NCBI RefSeq assembly: GCF_018138145.1
Contig: NZ_CP073104.1
Span: 4,717,001-4,781,000 of the forward strand
From: Pseudomonas sp. SCA2728.1_7
Lineage (GTDB): Bacteria > Pseudomonadota > Gammaproteobacteria > Pseudomonadales > Pseudomonadaceae
Length of the DNA: 64,000 bases
Direction: 5' to 3'
Part shown: positions 37,834 to 46,529 of the stretch, piece by piece
Layout: the number at the start of each line of letters is the position of its first letter
Position numbering within the stretch: the stretch's first letter is position 1
Translations under genes and position numbers: made by a program
The notes under the pieces: model-generated
Database searches by the model: none
The model's input: only the letters and a program-made list of their open reading frames with translations
Told to the model about the DNA's origin: nothing

Positions 37834-38582
37834 AAGGTGATTCCTTTATGCCAGACCCGTTGTTCGGTGACGCTGTGGTACGGCGGGCGGTTCAGTTCGT
37901 AGGCCATGCTCATGGCATCGAGCATGCTCCAAAGAATGTCCAGTTTGAACTGGAGAATTTCCAGCATGCGCTCCTGACCTTCGCGCGTCTTGTAGTGCTC
38001 CAGCGTAATCGCCAGACCGTGCTCGACATCACGCCGTGCCTGACCGAGGCGGGTGCGGAAGTATTCGTAACCGGCCGGGTCGATCCACGGGTAATGCTGC
38101 GGCCAACTGTCGAGGCGCGATTGGTGGATCTGCGGCGCGAACAGTTCGGTCAACGAACTGCTGGCGGCTTCCTGCCAACTGGCGCGACGGGCGAAGTTGA
38201 CGTAGGCATCGACGGCGAAACGCACGCCGGGCAGCACCAGTTCCTGGGAGCGCAGTTGATCCGGGTCGAGACCGACCGCTTGGCCGAGACGCAGCCAGGC
38301 TTCGATCCCGCCGTCTTCACCGGGGGCGCCGTCGTGGTCGAGCAGGCGCTGGATCCACTCACGACGGATTTCCCGATCCGGGCAGTTGGCGAGGATCGCC
38401 GCGTCTTTCAGGGGGATGTTCACCTGATAGTAGAAGCGGTTGGCGACCCAGCCCTGAATCTGCTCGCGAGTGGCGCGGCCTTGGTACATCGCCACGTGAT
38501 ACGGGTGGTGGATGTGGTAGAAGGCGCCTTTGGCGCGCAGGGCCGCTTCGAATTCGGTGGGGGACAGCGGGGTGTCGGTCAT
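37830..38582 (-). CDS. pqqC: Pyrroloquinoline-quinone synthase PqqC
   Basis: Cofactor-free oxidase that performs the final ring closure and eight-electron oxidation to PQQ. It has 250 residues. Seen: [59 protein letters not shown]; and [20 protein letters not shown]. Start at 38582 ([20 protein letters not shown]), preceded by CGGAGAACCGCA; the 29 upstream codons in frame belong to the REPIN region. A REPIN (38635-38698) lies in the 140-base gap to pqqB. Confidence 0.97.
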   Translation of the reverse strand: MTDTPLSPTEFEAALRAKGAFYHIHHPYHVAMYQGRATREQIQGWVANRFYYQVNIPLKDAAILANCPDREIRREWIQRLLDHDGAPGEDGGIEAWLRLGQAVGLDPDQLRSQELVLPGVRFAVDAYVNFARRASWQEAASSSLTELFAPQIHQSRLDSWPQHYPWIDPAGYEYFRTRLGQARRDVEHGLAITLEHYKTREGQERMLEILQFKLDILWSMLDAMSMAYELNRPPYHSVTEQRVWHKGITL

Positions 38583-38634
38583 TGCGGTTCTCCGGGGAAC
38601 AACCCTAGAAATAGCTGGTGTCTGTGCCGGCCTT

Positions 38635-38698
38635 ATCGCGAGCAGGCTCACTCCTACAGGTGATCGCATTCCAATGTAGGAGTGAGCCTGCTCGCGAT
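38635..38698. repeat. REPIN, T/A variant, inside the pqq operon
   Basis: Inverted identical arms at 38635-38657 and 38676-38698 (GTAGGAGT...CGAT form), spacer 18 bases, between pqqB and pqqC. It would form a strong hairpin in the operon mRNA. Confidence 0.93.
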
Positions 38699-38722
38699 AG
38701 ACCGCGCAGCGGTCTCAAATGC

Positions 38723-39634
38723 TTACAACACAATACTCATGCCGTCATACGCCACTTCAACATCCCGCCGCGCCAACTCGGCACGCTCCGGCGAATCTTC
38801 GTCGAGAATCGGGTTGGTGTTGTTGATGTGGATAAGCACTTTGCGCTGCTCAGGCAACTGCTCCAGCACTTCGAGCATGCCGCCAGGCCCGTTCTGTGCC
38901 AGATGGCCCATCTCGCGACCGGTGCGAGTGCCAACGCCACGGCGCTGCATCTCATCGTCATCCCACATCGTGCCGTCGACCAACAGGCAATCGCTGCCCG
39001 CCATGATCTCCAGCAACGGCGCATCGACCTTGCCCAGCCCCGGCGCGTAGAACAGCTTGCCGCCGGTGTTCAGGTCTTCAACGATCAAGCCGATGTTGTC
39101 GCCCGGGTGCGGATCAAAGCGATGCGGCGAGTACGGCGGCGCGGCGCTGCGCAATGGCAGCGGGGTGAAACGCAGGTTCGGGCACGCGGCCACGGTGAAG
39201 CTCTGGTCGAGTTCGATGCGATTCCAGTCCAGCCCGCCGTTCCAGTGGGTGAGCATCTTGAACAGCGGAAAACCGGTGCTGAGGTCTTCGTGAACCATGT
39301 CCGTGCACCAGACCTGATGCGGGCAGCCTTCGCGCAGGCTGAGCAGACCGGTGGTGTGGTCGATCTGGCTGTCCATCAGGATGATCGCGCTGATGCCGGT
39401 GTCACGCAGAGCGCGGCCCGGTTGCATCGGGGCGAAGCTTTGCAGCTGCGCGCGGATGTCCGGCGAGGCGTTGCACAACACCCAGTTCACGCCGTCATCG
39501 GAAATCGCGATGGACGATTGGGTGCGGGCCTTGGCATTCAGGCTGCCGTCGCGAAAGCCTGCGCAGTTGACGCAGTTGCAGTTCCACTGCGGAAAACCGC
39601 CGCCAGCGGCCGAACCCAGAATCTGGACGAACAT
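38723..39634 (-). CDS. pqqB: PQQ biosynthesis protein PqqB
   Basis: Metallo-beta-lactamase-fold protein of 303 residues, considered the hydroxylase acting on the Glu-Tyr intermediate in PQQ synthesis. Seen: [20 protein letters not shown] (zinc Cys cluster), [19 protein letters not shown], and [20 protein letters not shown] with the family histidine. ATG at 39634 is chosen over a GTG two codons upstream. It follows pqqA after an 81-base gap containing an attenuator-like hairpin. Confidence 0.97.
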   Translation of the reverse strand: MFVQILGSAAGGGFPQWNCNCVNCAGFRDGSLNAKARTQSSIAISDDGVNWVLCNASPDIRAQLQSFAPMQPGRALRDTGISAIILMDSQIDHTTGLLSLREGCPHQVWCTDMVHEDLSTGFPLFKMLTHWNGGLDWNRIELDQSFTVAACPNLRFTPLPLRSAAPPYSPHRFDPHPGDNIGLIVEDLNTGGKLFYAPGLGKVDAPLLEIMAGSDCLLVDGTMWDDDEMQRRGVGTRTGREMGHLAQNGPGGMLEVLEQLPEQRKVLIHINNTNPILDEDSPERAELARRDVEVAYDGMSIVL

Positions 39635-39660
39635 GAACACTCCATCATTTCAACGCGGAA

Positions 39661-39690
39661 AATAAAACGCCCCGGCGAGCCGAGGCGTTG
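39661..39690 (-). terminator. Attenuator-like hairpin between pqqA and pqqB
   Basis: On the minus strand AACGCCTCGGC-TC-GCCGGGGCGTT followed by TTATTTT, a terminator-shaped stem 26 bases after the pqqA stop. It would let most transcripts end after pqqA and give an excess of the peptide over the enzymes. Confidence 0.75.
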
Positions 39691-39715
39691 CACTGCAATT
39701 CTACGTAAGCAGAAC

Positions 39716-39790
39716 TCAGCGGCTGGCGAAGTACATGGTGACTTCGAAGCCGATACGCAGGTCGGTGTAAGCCGGTTTTGTCCAGGACAT
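39716..39790 (-). CDS. pqqA: PQQ precursor peptide PqqA
   Basis: 24-residue peptide that supplies both the Glu and the Tyr from which PQQ is made. It reads from ATG 39790 as [19 protein letters not shown], then YFASR. The cross-link residues are Glu16 and Tyr20 in the conserved E-V-T-M-Y core. GAGGAGACACACC before the ATG is a strong ribosome site. It is the second gene of the leftward pqqF-A-B-C-D-E series, 171 bases after pqqF, and is followed by the hairpin at 39661-39690. Confidence 0.97.
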
Positions 39791-39961
39791 GGTGTGTCTC
39801 CTCAGGGTGGGTGGGATAGCGCTGTCCATAGGTATAGTCCACGGCAGCGCAAAGATGTTCCAAATAGTTAGGCTGCTATGTTACTCAAAATTTCCAGACA
39901 AATGCCCGTGAATCTTTGAGAAAGCTCCTTGCAGCCTCGGTAATGATCAATTTGTCGCTCG

Positions 39962-42361
39962 TCATGGGGTTGCGGGCGCTTGATCGCTGGCGAGGCAGAG
40001 CCAGCCGTGGTCTGCGTTGATCAAACGCTGAGCAGCTGCGAGCAATGACTGGCGATCCAGTTGAAGGATGGCGGCGGTCAACTGCTCAAGATAATCCGAC
40101 GAGTGGCCCGCGAGCTTTGCCTGCCAGAGCAGTTCGGCGGCGTCTTTGCTGGACAGATTGGTGTCGTCGAATTGATCGGCGAGGCTCTGGCGCTGTTGCT
40201 CGAAGCTCGACTCATCCATCTTTTCGACCAGCCTTGGCAGGCTTTCGAAAAACTGTTGAATGTGGTCAAGCAGTTCCACGGGTTGGGTGTTCGGGGATTG
40301 CACGCCGAACAGCATGGCCGTTTGGCCGTGAGTCTGGCGCAGTGCGCTGAATACCGCATAGCCCAATTGCAATTCGCCCCGCAGACGCTGATAGAACGGC
40401 GTTTGGCACACCTGCGCGAGGAGTCGCCATGCGGCTTCAACGGCAATGTCGCGGCTGGCAGTCGGGCAGCACAGCAGCAAGGCATGCTCGCTGGACGCGG
40501 TGTCGATGTGGCTCCAATGTTTGTGCGCAGCCACGGCTGTCGGCGCAGGTAACTGATTGTCCGGGATCCCGGGAATACGGCTCAGGGCCGGGCCCATGGC
40601 GGATTGCGTCTGCTGGTCAAGATCCAGAGCGAGGCCGTCCCAGCGTGAAGTTGTCCACAGGTGTTTGGCGTCGTCGCCGGTTTTGGCTGATTCCAACACA
40701 TGTTCCGGCAGCGCTTTGAGCAGTTGGCGGATGGGGATCAACGGCGCTTCCGGCTCATTGCGCGGCGAATCGGCGTCAATTTGCGTCAGAGATTTCAGCG
40801 CGTGCTCAAGGACGCTAGGCATTGGTTCTGTCAGGCCTGTGAGCTTCAGCAGCCATTGATTGCCAGAGGCGCTGAAACACAAATCGACCCCGGCTTGGCG
40901 CGCGTCCTGCTGAGTTTGCCGAAGACTGCGCTGCAACCTTGAGAGCAGATCAGCACTGGCGGCAGCCTCTACTTGCCAGCGCAGATAGATCGCACCCTCA
41001 TCGCCAGTGTCTGGCAGCGCCTGGCTGAATTGCATCGGTGAACGCTCACGACGACCGCGTGAGCGATCCTGAGCGAATGTGCGCAGCCCCCGGTGGGCGC
41101 TGGTCTGGCCGCGAATCAGTCCGGCGTTGGCCAAGGGTTCGCTGGCGCGCAGGAATGGGTTGGCGGCAGGCAGGTGCCAGTGAGCGCTGAAGTTATCCAC
41201 AGTGCCGATTTTGCCGAGGATGTGAACAAGGGCCTTAACGCCTGCCTCGGACAGGCCATTTTCCAACTGTTCACTGTCGAGTCGCGCCAACTGCAGCGCG
41301 CCGCTGACTTGCTGCTGGCGCTGAAGCATAACTGCGTATTCTTTGCGCAGTGGCGCCCAATCTTGTTGAGCAAAGAAACTCAGCCAATCCAGCACCTGCG
41401 CGCCAATGGCGTTTAACGATTCGGGAGCTGCGATGAACTCCAGATGCAGCAACGCTTGGCGGTCAAAGTGATAGACCGGCGCAGCTTTTAAACCATCAGC
41501 CAGATTCTGCTGCTGCAAATGCGCCAGTAACCCGCCGGGTTTGGCGCTGTTCATCCAATGGCAAAGAAACGCCAAAGCCTCGACAGAAGACTCAGGCAAG
41601 GCATCGAACGCAAACATCAGGTTGCCGCGCTGTTTGCCGACCTGTTGATAACTTTTCACCGCCAGCGGCAGGGGCATGACCTGCGCAACTTTATCCCCAA
41701 CCGGCAACATAGACGCGAAATGCTCAGCCAGCGCTTTTAGTTCTTCAAGACTTTGCGGCCCCGCCAGACTCAAGGTCATTTGCCCGGTCTGATAAAACTG
41801 TTGGTGGAAATCGTTCAACCCCTGCTGAAACGTCGGATCCTCCACTCTGAGACTGTCCCGATTCCCCGCGTGAAACCCGCGCAACGGATGCTCTGCCGGT
41901 AAACCTTCATACAACGCAAACTGCTGCTGAGCCGCAGGATCCTGCGACCAAGCGATAAATTCCGCCTGCAACACTTCGCGTTCACGCAGCTGATCGTCCG
42001 GATTCATACGCGGCTTGGCGAGCATGTCTGACAAGCGCTCCAGCCCAGCGCTGAACGCTTGTGTCGGCAACTCAAAGAAAAAATCAGTGGTGCGTTCGCG
42101 GGTGCTGGCATTCACCTGGCCACCGTGACCTTGCACGTAAGCCATCAGCCCTTCGTCCGCCGGAAAACGCTCGGTGCCGAGAAACAGCAAATGTTCCAGA
42201 AAATGCGCCAGCCCCGGCCACGCCAGCGGCACGTCATGGCTACCGGCGGCCACGCGCAAAGCAGCCGCGCAGCGCTTCAGGTCAGGCACATGACGCAGGG
42301 TCACGCGCAAGCCATTGGCCAGGGTTTCAGAGTGGGGGCGGGGGTGAGTCGGCGCAGGCAT
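39962..42361 (-). CDS. pqqF: PqqF zinc peptidase
   Basis: Insulinase-family (M16) metallopeptidase of 799 residues that, with a partner, cleaves the modified PqqA peptide. The inverted zinc site HFLEH is at residues 53-57 (GLAHFLEHLLFLGTERFPAD), followed by the helix with the third ligand near LREREVLQAEFIAWSQD. The remaining M16 domains are less conserved. ATG at 42361 is chosen over a GTG two codons upstream: GGAAG stands 5 bases before it. It is the first pqq gene, begins 38 bases after davA on the same strand, and is 171 bases before pqqA. Some M16 partners of PqqF are encoded elsewhere as pqqG; none is here. Confidence 0.95.
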   Translation of the reverse strand: MPAPTHPRPHSETLANGLRVTLRHVPDLKRCAAALRVAAGSHDVPLAWPGLAHFLEHLLFLGTERFPADEGLMAYVQGHGGQVNASTRERTTDFFFELPTQAFSAGLERLSDMLAKPRMNPDDQLREREVLQAEFIAWSQDPAAQQQFALYEGLPAEHPLRGFHAGNRDSLRVEDPTFQQGLNDFHQQFYQTGQMTLSLAGPQSLEELKALAEHFASMLPVGDKVAQVMPLPLAVKSYQQVGKQRGNLMFAFDALPESSVEALAFLCHWMNSAKPGGLLAHLQQQNLADGLKAAPVYHFDRQALLHLEFIAAPESLNAIGAQVLDWLSFFAQQDWAPLRKEYAVMLQRQQQVSGALQLARLDSEQLENGLSEAGVKALVHILGKIGTVDNFSAHWHLPAANPFLRASEPLANAGLIRGQTSAHRGLRTFAQDRSRGRRERSPMQFSQALPDTGDEGAIYLRWQVEAAASADLLSRLQRSLRQTQQDARQAGVDLCFSASGNQWLLKLTGLTEPMPSVLEHALKSLTQIDADSPRNEPEAPLIPIRQLLKALPEHVLESAKTGDDAKHLWTTSRWDGLALDLDQQTQSAMGPALSRIPGIPDNQLPAPTAVAAHKHWSHIDTASSEHALLLCCPTASRDIAVEAAWRLLAQVCQTPFYQRLRGELQLGYAVFSALRQTHGQTAMLFGVQSPNTQPVELLDHIQQFFESLPRLVEKMDESSFEQQRQSLADQFDDTNLSSKDAAELLWQAKLAGHSSDYLEQLTAAILQLDRQSLLAAAQRLINADHGWLCLASDQAPATP

Positions 42362-42399
42362 GGGCACTTCCAGAACAGTGAAGTGCCAATGCTAGCGGA

Positions 42400-43194
42400 T
42401 TAGCGCTGGTTCAGCGCGCCGTAAAGCTCCGGGCGGCGGTCGCTGAGGTAACGATTGGCCGCGCGCGAATCGATCATTAACTGCCGATCCAGTTCTCCGA
42501 TGATCAATGCTTCGTCGAGTCCGGCCTGAGCGATGCGGCTGCCATCCGGTGCGGCGAGGCTGCTTTGCCCGCAGTAGTGGATCTCGCCTTCGTTACCGCA
42601 ATAGTTGGCGTAGGCCACGTAGCACTGGTTTTCGAAAGCACGGGAACGCACGGTGACATCGGCGACGAAATCGAACGGAATCATGTTCGCCGTCGGCACC
42701 AGAATCAGCTCGGCGCCGGCGAGTGCCAGACGGCGGGTGTTTTCCGGAAACTCGAGGTCGTAGCAGATCAGGAAGCCGATTTTCCAGCCGTTGAGTTCGA
42801 CGATGGGGAAATCATCATCGCCCGGGCTGAACATCGACCGGTCAAGATCACCAAACAGATGCGTCTTGCGGTAATTGCACAGGCGCTCGCCGTGCGAATC
42901 GATCAACTGCACGGCGTTGTAGATCTGCCCGTCGGCGGTGCGCTCCGGATAGCCGTAAGCAATCGCCAAACCTGCGGCTTTGGCGATTCGCCCGATCTGC
43001 TGCGCCCATTCACCGTTGTAGACCTCGGCCAATGTGCTGACCGCTTCGGCGCCAATGTTGTAGCCGGTCATGAACATCTCCGGCAGCACCAGAAGGTCAG
43101 CACCCTTGGCCTCCATCGCCAGTTGATGCAGGCGTTGCAGGTTGGCGGCGGGGTCCAGGGGCAGCGGTGGACATTGGTAAAGGGCTACACGCAT
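42400..43194 (-). CDS. davA: 5-aminovaleramide amidohydrolase
   Basis: Nitrilase-fold amidase that converts 5-aminovaleramide to 5-aminovalerate in lysine breakdown. It has 264 residues. The catalytic triad is Glu39 (LLVLPEMFMTGYN), Lys110 (NYRKTHLFGDLD) and Cys144 (GFLICYDLEFPEN). It lies 12 bases after davB on the same strand, the arrangement of P. putida, which is the main support for the exact substrate. On its own the protein could be called a general R-amidase. Confidence 0.93.
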   Translation of the reverse strand: MRVALYQCPPLPLDPAANLQRLHQLAMEAKGADLLVLPEMFMTGYNIGAEAVSTLAEVYNGEWAQQIGRIAKAAGLAIAYGYPERTADGQIYNAVQLIDSHGERLCNYRKTHLFGDLDRSMFSPGDDDFPIVELNGWKIGFLICYDLEFPENTRRLALAGAELILVPTANMIPFDFVADVTVRSRAFENQCYVAYANYCGNEGEIHYCGQSSLAAPDGSRIAQAGLDEALIIGELDRQLMIDSRAANRYLSDRRPELYGALNQR

Positions 43195-43206
43195 CAGGAA
43201 TTCCTC

Positions 43207-44889
43207 TTACTCGGGCAGGGCGATAGGGCCGATGTCTTTGAACACATCACCCGGGCCCGGGTTCGCTTTATGTGTCGAACCGCCGAAATGCTTCATGATC
43301 CCCCACACCGCGTTGAGCGACGTCTGCACGGCGCCTTCGACCCATGCTGGAGTCCACGAAACGTCGTCGCCGGCGATGAAAATTCCGCGCTGCTCGGCCG
43401 GCATCTCATCCTGCATGAAGTGCGCGTACATGCGCTGGTTGTAGCGATAGTGGCCGGGCAGAGCACCTTTGAAGGCGCCGAGGAAGTACGGGTCGGCTTC
43501 CCACGACACGGTGATCGGGTCGCCGATGATACGCGCGGCGATGTCGACTTTCGGATAGATCTTTTTCAACGCGTTCAACGCCAGCTCAACGCGTTTTTCC
43601 ACCGGATGCGGGAGCATCTTCAGCGCGTCACTCATCCACGAGTACGACAGGCAGATCACCCCCGGCTTGTCGTCGCCGTTGTCGAACAGATAGGTGCCCC
43701 GGGTCAGGCGATCGGTGAGGGTCATGCTCATCAGGTCGCGACCGGTTTCCGGGTCCTTGTCCTTCCAGAACGGCCGGTCGACCATCACGAAAGTCTTCGA
43801 CGACTGCATGTAGCGCGTGCGGTCGAGGGCCATCCACATTTTCTGCGAGAACAGGCTTTCGTCGCATTCGATCTGGGTGGTCAGCAGCCAGCTCTGGCAA
43901 GTGGTCAGCACGGCGGCGTATTCGCGGGTATCGCCGTTATTGTCGGTGACGGCGAAACGGCCATCTGGTGCATGGGCGATTTTCTTCACGCCGGAACGCG
44001 GCGCGCCACGGTGCAGGGATTTCAGGCTGGTGCCTTCGGGCCAGTGCACGCAGCGCTCCGGCACATGCCGCCAGATGCCCTGCGGCACTTGCTCGACGCC
44101 GCCGACCACCAGGTGTTGGTGATCGTCGCAGTTGGTCATCACCACGCGAAAGATTTCCAGCATCGAGTTAGGGAAATCCGAGTCCCAGCCGCCGGTGCCG
44201 AAACCGACCTGACCGAACACTTCGCGGTGATGGAACGACAGTTTGGCGAAGGCTTCGGAGGTGGCGACGAAGTCGTAGAAGGTGCGGTCGTCCCACAACG
44301 GCACAAGCGTGTTCCACAGCTCTTTCAGGCGCGGCACATCGCGGTCGCGAATGGCTTGCTGGATATCGGCGAACTGCGAGCCGGCCTCCAGTGCATCCGC
44401 CCAGGCGTCAGCCACTTCCTGAAACAGCGCAGGAAGATCCGCCAGTTTCTGTGCGTAATGGGTTTTGCCTTCCAGGTCGATCACGGTGCTGCCGGAGGCC
44501 GGCGTCAGCGGGTTCGGGAAAGGTTTGGTCTCAAGGCCAAGCTTGTCGACGTAGTGATAAAACGCGGTGGAAGACACCGGGAAACGCATGCCACCGAGTT
44601 CAGCGACGATGCCGTCAGTGCCGTTGAAGGCCTGCGAACGCAGACGCCCACCGAGTTTCGATGCCTCATAAACCACAGGCTTCAGGCCGAGTTTCATTAA
44701 CTCGTAAGCCGCCACCAGACCAGCGATGCCCGCGCCGACAATCGCCACTTCAGCGCCATGATTGTGCTCAGGAATGCTGCCGAGTCCGGCCGGGTGTTCG
44801 ATCCAGTCGTCGAACGCAAACGGAAAGTCCGGACCGAAAATGGTGATTGGTTTCTTACCGTCTGCAGGATGGCGATTGTTCTTGTTCAT
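43207..44889 (-). CDS. davB: Lysine 2-monooxygenase
   Basis: FAD monooxygenase that turns L-lysine into 5-aminovaleramide and CO2. It has 560 residues, the same length as P. putida DavB, which it resembles from end to end as far as I recall: start MNKNNRHPADGKKPITIFGP; the FAD Rossmann motif VAIVGAGIAGLVAAYELM; VYEASKLGGRLRSQAFNG; AELGGMRFPVSSTAFYHYVD; and the C-terminal FIAGDDVSWTPAWVEGAVQT. It is the first gene of davB-davA. The Lrp-family regulator upstream on the same strand is the probable regulator. Confidence 0.95.
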   Translation of the reverse strand: MNKNNRHPADGKKPITIFGPDFPFAFDDWIEHPAGLGSIPEHNHGAEVAIVGAGIAGLVAAYELMKLGLKPVVYEASKLGGRLRSQAFNGTDGIVAELGGMRFPVSSTAFYHYVDKLGLETKPFPNPLTPASGSTVIDLEGKTHYAQKLADLPALFQEVADAWADALEAGSQFADIQQAIRDRDVPRLKELWNTLVPLWDDRTFYDFVATSEAFAKLSFHHREVFGQVGFGTGGWDSDFPNSMLEIFRVVMTNCDDHQHLVVGGVEQVPQGIWRHVPERCVHWPEGTSLKSLHRGAPRSGVKKIAHAPDGRFAVTDNNGDTREYAAVLTTCQSWLLTTQIECDESLFSQKMWMALDRTRYMQSSKTFVMVDRPFWKDKDPETGRDLMSMTLTDRLTRGTYLFDNGDDKPGVICLSYSWMSDALKMLPHPVEKRVELALNALKKIYPKVDIAARIIGDPITVSWEADPYFLGAFKGALPGHYRYNQRMYAHFMQDEMPAEQRGIFIAGDDVSWTPAWVEGAVQTSLNAVWGIMKHFGGSTHKANPGPGDVFKDIGPIALPE

Positions 44890-45051
44890 GGCTGACCTTG
44901 CTGGCGACCCGACGCGGGATGCGCGTCTGAGTATAGGAAAAGATGCCAGCCATTCTAGGGAGCGTAGAACACGTTAATAAGACGCAAAGTGTCGTCGTTT
45001 TGCCAAATTAGCGATCAATATGACGAACGGATACTACACACCGATCAGAAT

Positions 45052-45074
45052 GTGGGAGCGAGCCTGCTCGCGAA
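45052..45074 (+). repeat. Single REP, G/C variant
   Basis: One unpaired REP copy (GTGGGAGC...CGAA form) in the 223-base gap between lrp and davB. No inverted partner was seen within this gap. Confidence 0.88.
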
Positions 45075-45112
45075 GAGGCCCTGAAACTCGCCCGAGAAGC
45101 CCGATCAAAACC

Positions 45113-45574
45113 TTAAACCGGCTGCCCTCGATCAATCTTGCTACTCAAAATAATCGACGTGGTCGTCTTCTCCACCCCATCCACCCCGCCAATCTGATCC
45201 AGCAACTGATCCAGTTGCTCCGGCGAATCCGTACGCAACCAAGCGACATAGTCAAACTCCCCACTCACCGCACACAACTGCTGCACCTGCGCCATTGCAC
45301 TCAACCGGCGTAGCACCTCTTTGCCAGAGCGTGGCTGTACCTTGATCCCGACATACGCTTGCAAGCCGCCGTCGACCACTCGCTGGCCGAGGCGTACGCC
45401 ATAGCCGGTGATCACTTTGGCCTTTTCCAGCCGCGCCAGACGCGACGTCACGGTGGTGCGCGCAATGCCCAATTGCCGGGCGAGCATGGCCACGCTCTCA
45501 CGGGCGTTGATCTGCAGGGCGGCGATTAGTTGACGGTCGATTTCATCAAGCACGGGCGGGCGGGTGTCGGGCAA
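45113..45574 (-). CDS. Lrp/AsnC-family regulator next to davBA
   Basis: Feast/famine-type regulator of 153-166 residues. An N-terminal helix-turn-helix (LDEIDRQLIAALQINARESV; QLGIARTTVTSRLARLEKAK) is followed by the AsnC ligand-binding domain (AYVGIKVQPRSGKEVLRRLS; VSGEFDYVAWLRTDSPEQL). Two starts are possible: ATG at 45613, with a poor ribosome site, and TTG at 45574, with GGAG 8 bases before it and the protein beginning near the family's usual first residues. The shorter is given. It lies directly before davB on the same strand, so control of lysine use is likely. Ligand not known. Confidence 0.85.
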   Translation of the reverse strand: MPDTRPPVLDEIDRQLIAALQINARESVAMLARQLGIARTTVTSRLARLEKAKVITGYGVRLGQRVVDGGLQAYVGIKVQPRSGKEVLRRLSAMAQVQQLCAVSGEFDYVAWLRTDSPEQLDQLLDQIGGVDGVEKTTTSIILSSKIDRGQPV

Positions 45575-45677
45575 GGGGGCGGCTCCATGGGGCGCAGATC
45601 TTTGGGGGAGCATGTTACAGCGTCAACCTATTCGATATGAAAGTGGGTTTTCGTAATGTCGGTTGAACGCAGAACGA

Positions 45678-45704
45678 AAGAGCCGCGCAATCGCGCGGCT
45701 CTTA
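45678..45704. terminator. Terminator of the HipA-like/DUF3037 operon
   Basis: GAGCCGCGC-AATC-GCGCGGCTC, a perfect 9-base stem flanked by AA and TT. It lies 15 bases after the DUF3037 stop codon. Confidence 0.85.
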
Positions 45705-45719
45705 TATAGAGTAAAACGA

Positions 45720-46529
45720 CTATTGAGCGTAGCGCTGTGCGAAGTCGGCAATTTTCTGTATGGCCTGAAAGTCCACCAATTGTAGGCCGCGTGCCTCAAT
45801 GCTTTGCTTGGCAATCTCGATAGCTTTGCGATGGCGAGATGACTCAGTCTCTGCAGGTGTACTGACGGGAATAAGCACATTTTTCAGCTGAATAATGCCT
45901 TCCTGCTCTGCTCGCACGAACTTCATCAGCCACTGGTCGCAGTGATCGAGTATTGCGCTGGGCTCTGATTGATCAAAAGCCAAAGGCTTGATAGCAGCCA
46001 CGACCTTGTTGCGATGTACCAAGGGAAGATGCAGTTTGGTCAGGTCGCCGGTCAGCGTGTCATCCCGGAAACTACGAATTGATGCCTGCGAAAACATCTC
46101 CCGGATCTCTCTGACCATCACCTCCTCGCGACGATCGCGGCCGATGCCTTGGCGATCAATGTAGCGGTTGAACAGCGTGGTGAGGGTGTCGTCGAGATTT
46201 TCCACAAGAATCGAGCGCATGGGGCTGAAGCGGATCATCGATTCCTTCGGCTCTGTCATGAATCGAAAGTGGTTAACGATCTGCGACTCTTGAGCGCCGG
46301 ATGTCATGAGGCGAATGCTGTCCAATTCGGTTTGGGCTATTTCCATAGCCTTAGCGAAAAGGTTGCTGCACTCAAAGAAATGATTGACCCGTTTCAGGTT
46401 TTTACGAGCGAGCCTGTACTCCATACGGCCAATTGCGGGAGCCGAAAGAACAATGCCGACATTGGCAAACTCTTCGGTTTCCGCAAATGGCGCGAAGCGC
46501 ACGATGCTGTAAAGACAGGTGTATTTCAT
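45720..46529 (-). CDS. DUF3037-family protein
   Basis: 269-residue cytoplasmic protein of the DUF3037 family, unknown function. Its start is typical: MKYTCLYSIVRFAPFAETEE, then FANVGIVLSAPAIGRMEYRL. The middle contains many charged helices (EEVMVREIREMFSQASIRSF) and the C-terminus EIAKQSIEARGLQLVDFQAI. No membrane segment or catalytic motif was recognised. The ATG at 46529 sits in an ATGA overlap with the stop of the HipA-like kinase gene, so the two are coupled; an upstream in-frame start would overlap further. A terminator follows. The pairing suggests that it is the substrate, inhibitor or effector of the kinase; that is an inference. Confidence 0.83.
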   Translation of the reverse strand: MKYTCLYSIVRFAPFAETEEFANVGIVLSAPAIGRMEYRLARKNLKRVNHFFECSNLFAKAMEIAQTELDSIRLMTSGAQESQIVNHFRFMTEPKESMIRFSPMRSILVENLDDTLTTLFNRYIDRQGIGRDRREEVMVREIREMFSQASIRSFRDDTLTGDLTKLHLPLVHRNKVVAAIKPLAFDQSEPSAILDHCDQWLMKFVRAEQEGIIQLKNVLIPVSTPAETESSRHRKAIEIAKQSIEARGLQLVDFQAIQKIADFAQRYAQ

